From the NCBI GenBank assembly GCA_026122915.1, contig JAGIXO010000012.1:1-26285 (forward strand): 26,285 nucleotides of DNA, read 5' to 3'. Shown piece after piece: positions 25,001 to 26,285 of this stretch (position 1 is the stretch's first letter; every line of letters begins with the position of its first letter). The notes below the pieces were generated by a model that was not told the origin of the DNA, ran no database searches, and saw only the letters and a program-made list of their open reading frames with translations. Made by a program: the position numbers and the translations under genes. The DNA is from Candidatus Electronema nielsenii (GTDB taxonomy: Bacteria; Desulfobacterota; Desulfobulbia; Desulfobulbales; Desulfobulbaceae).

Positions 25001-25578
25001 CTGCGGGAACCATCAGCGTGCGGGCGGATCGCCTTTCGCTGCCCATCGGCGGCAAGGGCTTAGAGCAGGCTGATTTTAGCCTCCGCTTTGATTTAGCCAG
25101 CGTGGTACTGGAGCCGGTTAATGTCTTGGCTGGGATACTTGATATGGCGGGACTGACTGGTCAGCAGCTTCAGCTCAAAGAAAAAACTCTCACCTGCGAG
25201 GGGAAAAAAGGCCGGATATCTTGCTCGCCGATTAAGATGACCGTGGCAGATTCGGAAATGATCATGAGCGGTTCAGCAGGTTTTGACGGCAGCTTGGATT
25301 ATATGCTGGAAATACCGGTGACGAAAAATTTAGTGGGCAAAAAGGGCTACGAGTTTCTCAAAGGTGCAACGCTGAAAGTGCCGATCAAAGGCACCAAGGA
25401 TAAGCCAGTCTATAATCCCGAAGCCCTGAGAACAGCCGCTTCTGACTTGCTCCGGCAAGCGGCAGGCCACGCGGCAGAACAGGCGGTCAAGGAGCAAGTG
25501 AAAAAAGTGTTGCCCAAGGAGCTTGAGAAGGCTCTTCCTAATCTGCCCGGCCTGTTCGACGGTCTGTTGGGGCGATGA
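22048..25578 (+). CDS. AsmA-like envelope protein
   Basis: 1176 residues with an N-terminal membrane anchor (about 5-28), then a long periplasmic beta-rich body. It reads like an AsmA/AsmA_2 family protein: a start of LLSSGWVRNFALSKLNKSIPG type, many alternating-hydrophobic strands, and a C-terminal segment ending in PVTKNLVGKKGYEFLKG and VPIKGTKDKPVYNPEAL, as in AsmA C-terminal domains, before an amphipathic tail. AsmA-like proteins are thought to bridge the periplasm and help lipid transport to the outer membrane. Start is GTG at 22048 with AGGAG upstream. It is larger than E. coli AsmA. The last codons overlap crcB by 4 bp. Family assignment is by sequence style, and subfamily is not fixed. 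Confidence 0.8.
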   Translation: MKKKKLLLAAGAGAGTLLAVTLLAPTLLSSGWVRNFALSKLNKSIPGTLAAGSCSIGWQQGLKCTQVTYSDAEQGLHLDLAALKNNKGLWALLTAREELGEINLEEPVLLLTVTPASSKEQPISQENAGKTAAPASSAPTTVAQKNADSFLNTMHGRLIINKAVVKIAQTGQQPEVFLRNGSLKADTAAGQLNFELTGENGQEGQVSLTGSAKIAELVQGNLAGSDIQLKLAELQTKPFLALKPGKDGLPQGTGKLSANIKVEGAANGSLTLRGPVAFNEVDLSGGTLGEDNPRFSQLSLDLDLKKEGSSWQFPALKMVSDFGSLSLQCAYSGESFQGSGEGKIDLSLLLAQFPHLFKIREDLRLDRGELHLSAELAKEKGKLRINADVVANSLSGRQNGEFFAWEHPLRLHLAGSLENQEPEIENITLAAPFLNIEGRGNLKQFSLDGMADLDQTMREVNRIFRSDWDAGGKLQLQLQLTKNEGDRYLIETKAEIAESRLTRQGKEILPPSKTSFSGRLNMPRQFPESSKEAAEMSFDLAFWAGSLSGTVDGLHRKNGKISAGYQLKADLMLGRVVELLHKFDALDPETSLAGSLDLHASGYTEDSRVVLRELDSKIKDFILYQKGKVFRDPQLRLATLAPEAAPAAEKTVRPLVEANSRTSFFADGGGFSLIDPPSRRLVLRDLEFSSGFAEIRLQQLALDDWQHKPMPALRSLQITGTSELEKLTILLQQLGKITPDKKLGGTGSFAIELTGQDSIAGSAGKGGGNTGTVEIDLDRFMYGKEGSVIAAKEKVEFRSRLHGDLAAGDIYFTTFDLLSEPLSLQSSGKLELAGKNPHLALEGAATPDLADLIAVLNGMYPLGITAEGRKKEKFSLYYPITGKKQQIDLKFAGRVHADTFVKSGISISDLLADTNMKEGIMNAALKGGLNGGKVQFSPKIDYTRTPPLLTLAAPEQILDKVGLVESLADGLLKSFHPLLGAVARPAGTISVRADRLSLPIGGKGLEQADFSLRFDLASVVLEPVNVLAGILDMAGLTGQQLQLKEKTLTCEGKKGRISCSPIKMTVADSEMIMSGSAGFDGSLDYMLEIPVTKNLVGKKGYEFLKGATLKVPIKGTKDKPVYNPEALRTAASDLLRQAAGHAAEQAVKEQVKKVLPKELEKALPNLPGLFDGLLGR

Positions 25579-25970
25579 GCGGTGAAGCTCTGAAGCTCGC
25601 CGTCATCTGCGCGGGCGGGGGCATAGGAGCGGTACTGCGCTTTGTAGTCAGTTCATGGGTGCAGACCCGCTCCGGCTCTCTCGTCTATCCCTTTGGTACC
25701 TTAGCTGTGAACATGATCGGCTGCTTGCTGATTGGCTTCCTCAGTACGCTCTCCGAAAATCGCTCGATGTTTTCGGCAGAAACGCGCAGTTTTCTGATTA
25801 TCGGCGTGCTGGGCGGTTTCACCACCTTTTCCAGCTTCGGCAACGAAACCTTGAACCTACTCAGGGCTGGACGTGGGGAACTGGCCATGCTCAATGCAGT
25901 GTTACAGGTGGTGATAGGAGTGGGATTAGTTTGGGTAGGAAGGGTAATGGCTTCAATTCTCTATAAGTGA
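25575..25970 (+). CDS. crcB: fluoride ion channel CrcB/Fluc
   Basis: 131-residue four-helix membrane protein that exports fluoride as a dual-topology dimer. Family hallmarks are GGGIGAVLRF near the N-terminus, YPFGTLAVNMIG with the pore Asn46, and GGFTTFSSFGNE (80-91) holding the Phe-box and the helix break that binds the central sodium. Length is typical. ATG overlaps the stop of the AsmA-like gene (ATGA), so translation is coupled. No fluoride riboswitch is visible, which is expected for an internal gene. A transposase remnant begins 3 bp after the stop. Confidence 0.95.
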   Translation: MSGEALKLAVICAGGGIGAVLRFVVSSWVQTRSGSLVYPFGTLAVNMIGCLLIGFLSTLSENRSMFSAETRSFLIIGVLGGFTTFSSFGNETLNLLRAGRGELAMLNAVLQVVIGVGLVWVGRVMASILYK

Positions 25971-25973
25971 CAA

Positions 25974-26285
25974 GAACCTATCTCAAAATAAATCGAAGCA
26001 AAATAACTGAACAAGCAAGTTGTAGAAAAGCTAAGAAATTGCCAAGATGACGCTCATACCGGACAACCAGCCGCCTGAAGTTCTGAAGCCAAGCGAAAAG
26101 TCGTTCAACTTTCCAGCGGCGTTTATACCGCCTCAGCTTTCGTCCGTCCTGAGTTTTTGGCTTTTTCCTGCCGCGCCGGTGCGGGGCGAAGTGCTTGCAA
26201 GGCAGGCGGCGACAGGAAGACCGGCAGCGTCCGCAATGACCATGATCCGGCTCCCTTTGCCGCGCTTTGTCCGGTCGACGGCACC
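25974..26285 (-). pseudogene. IS5-family transposase remnant (internally deleted, cut by window end)
   Basis: Read on the minus strand, the N-terminal part encodes VDRTKRGKGSRIMVIADAAG and then LPVAACLAST, and the C-terminal part encodes PHRRGRKKPKTQDGRKLRRY, KRRWKVERLFAWLQNFRRL and VVRYERHLGNF to a TAG at 25980-25978. These are consecutive blocks of IS5-group transposases, but the roughly 60-70 residues that normally separate them (the LIGDKAYDSD region) are missing and the frame shifts at the join near 26175-26185. The outer end GAACCTATCTCAAAAT (25974-25989) looks like an IS5-type terminal repeat, placing insertion just behind crcB. The 5' part is beyond the window. Inactive by inspection. 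Confidence 0.85.

Noticed and set aside
1..26285. CRISPR array, tRNA, rRNA, prophage or defence system
   Set aside because: No regularly spaced short repeats, cloverleaf-like sequences, phage genes or nuclease/toxin modules were seen.

Overview
The window (about 26 kb, roughly balanced GC, dense short operons) looks like chromosomal DNA of a Gram-negative, probably anaerobic deltaproteobacterial-type organism. The mix of genes fits Desulfobacterota of the Desulfobulbales type, possibly a cable-bacterium relative: a type-IV-pilus-style chemosensory operon, a two-CW protein, stand-alone CZB proteins, an AsmA-like envelope protein and a cytoplasmic NagZ. The lineage is an inference from gene content; no rRNA or other marker is present.

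Layout. (1) 146-2592: two housekeeping genes, rsmB (16S rRNA m5C methyltransferase) and trpS, followed by a 27-bp perfect palindrome that is both terminator-like and Fur-box-like. (2) 3087-16508: a co-directional chemosensory operon. In order it encodes a two-receiver PATAN/zinc-ribbon response regulator, a PilH-like single-domain regulator, a CheW, a 1562-residue hybrid CheA with four HPt domains, a degenerate CheW-like protein with an acidic insert, another CheW, a large chemoreceptor with a duplicated Cache-type ectodomain, and an orphan amino-acid-type periplasmic binding protein. It ends in a strong intrinsic terminator (16523-16550). The G-H-I-L-(W)-J order resembles cyanobacterial Pix/Tax and proteobacterial Pil-Chp clusters. 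No CheR or CheB is present.

(3) 16672-18736: a small two-CW cysteine protein, a shared bidirectional terminator, and on the minus strand two translationally coupled secreted helical proteins. Each carries two copies of a PilJ/NarX-type sensor signature but no membrane or signalling part. (4) 18737-19170: an AT-rich divergent intergenic region with a direct repeat, a candidate promoter and a multi-hairpin leader upstream of nagZ. (5) 19171-20594: nagZ and a double-TM2 membrane protein, overlapping. (6) 20627-21803, minus strand: a small four-cysteine protein and two paralogous stand-alone CZB (chemoreceptor zinc-binding) proteins. (7) 22048-25970: a 1176-residue AsmA-like protein overlapping crcB (fluoride channel). 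(8) 25974-26285: an internally deleted IS5-family transposase running off the window end.

Working model (inference). Ligand-loaded binding protein and/or direct ligand engages the chemoreceptor. CheA, scaffolded by two or three CheW-type proteins, distributes phosphate through four HPt domains and its own receiver to the PilH-like and PATAN regulators, whose likely target is type IV pilus motility. The nearby soluble PilJ-type and CZB proteins have sensory domains normally fused to chemoreceptors and could act on the same pathway in trans. The most unusual parts are the expanded HPt array with a fossil module in its linker, the solo PilJ-type periplasmic pair, and the cluster of detached sensor domains around the operon.
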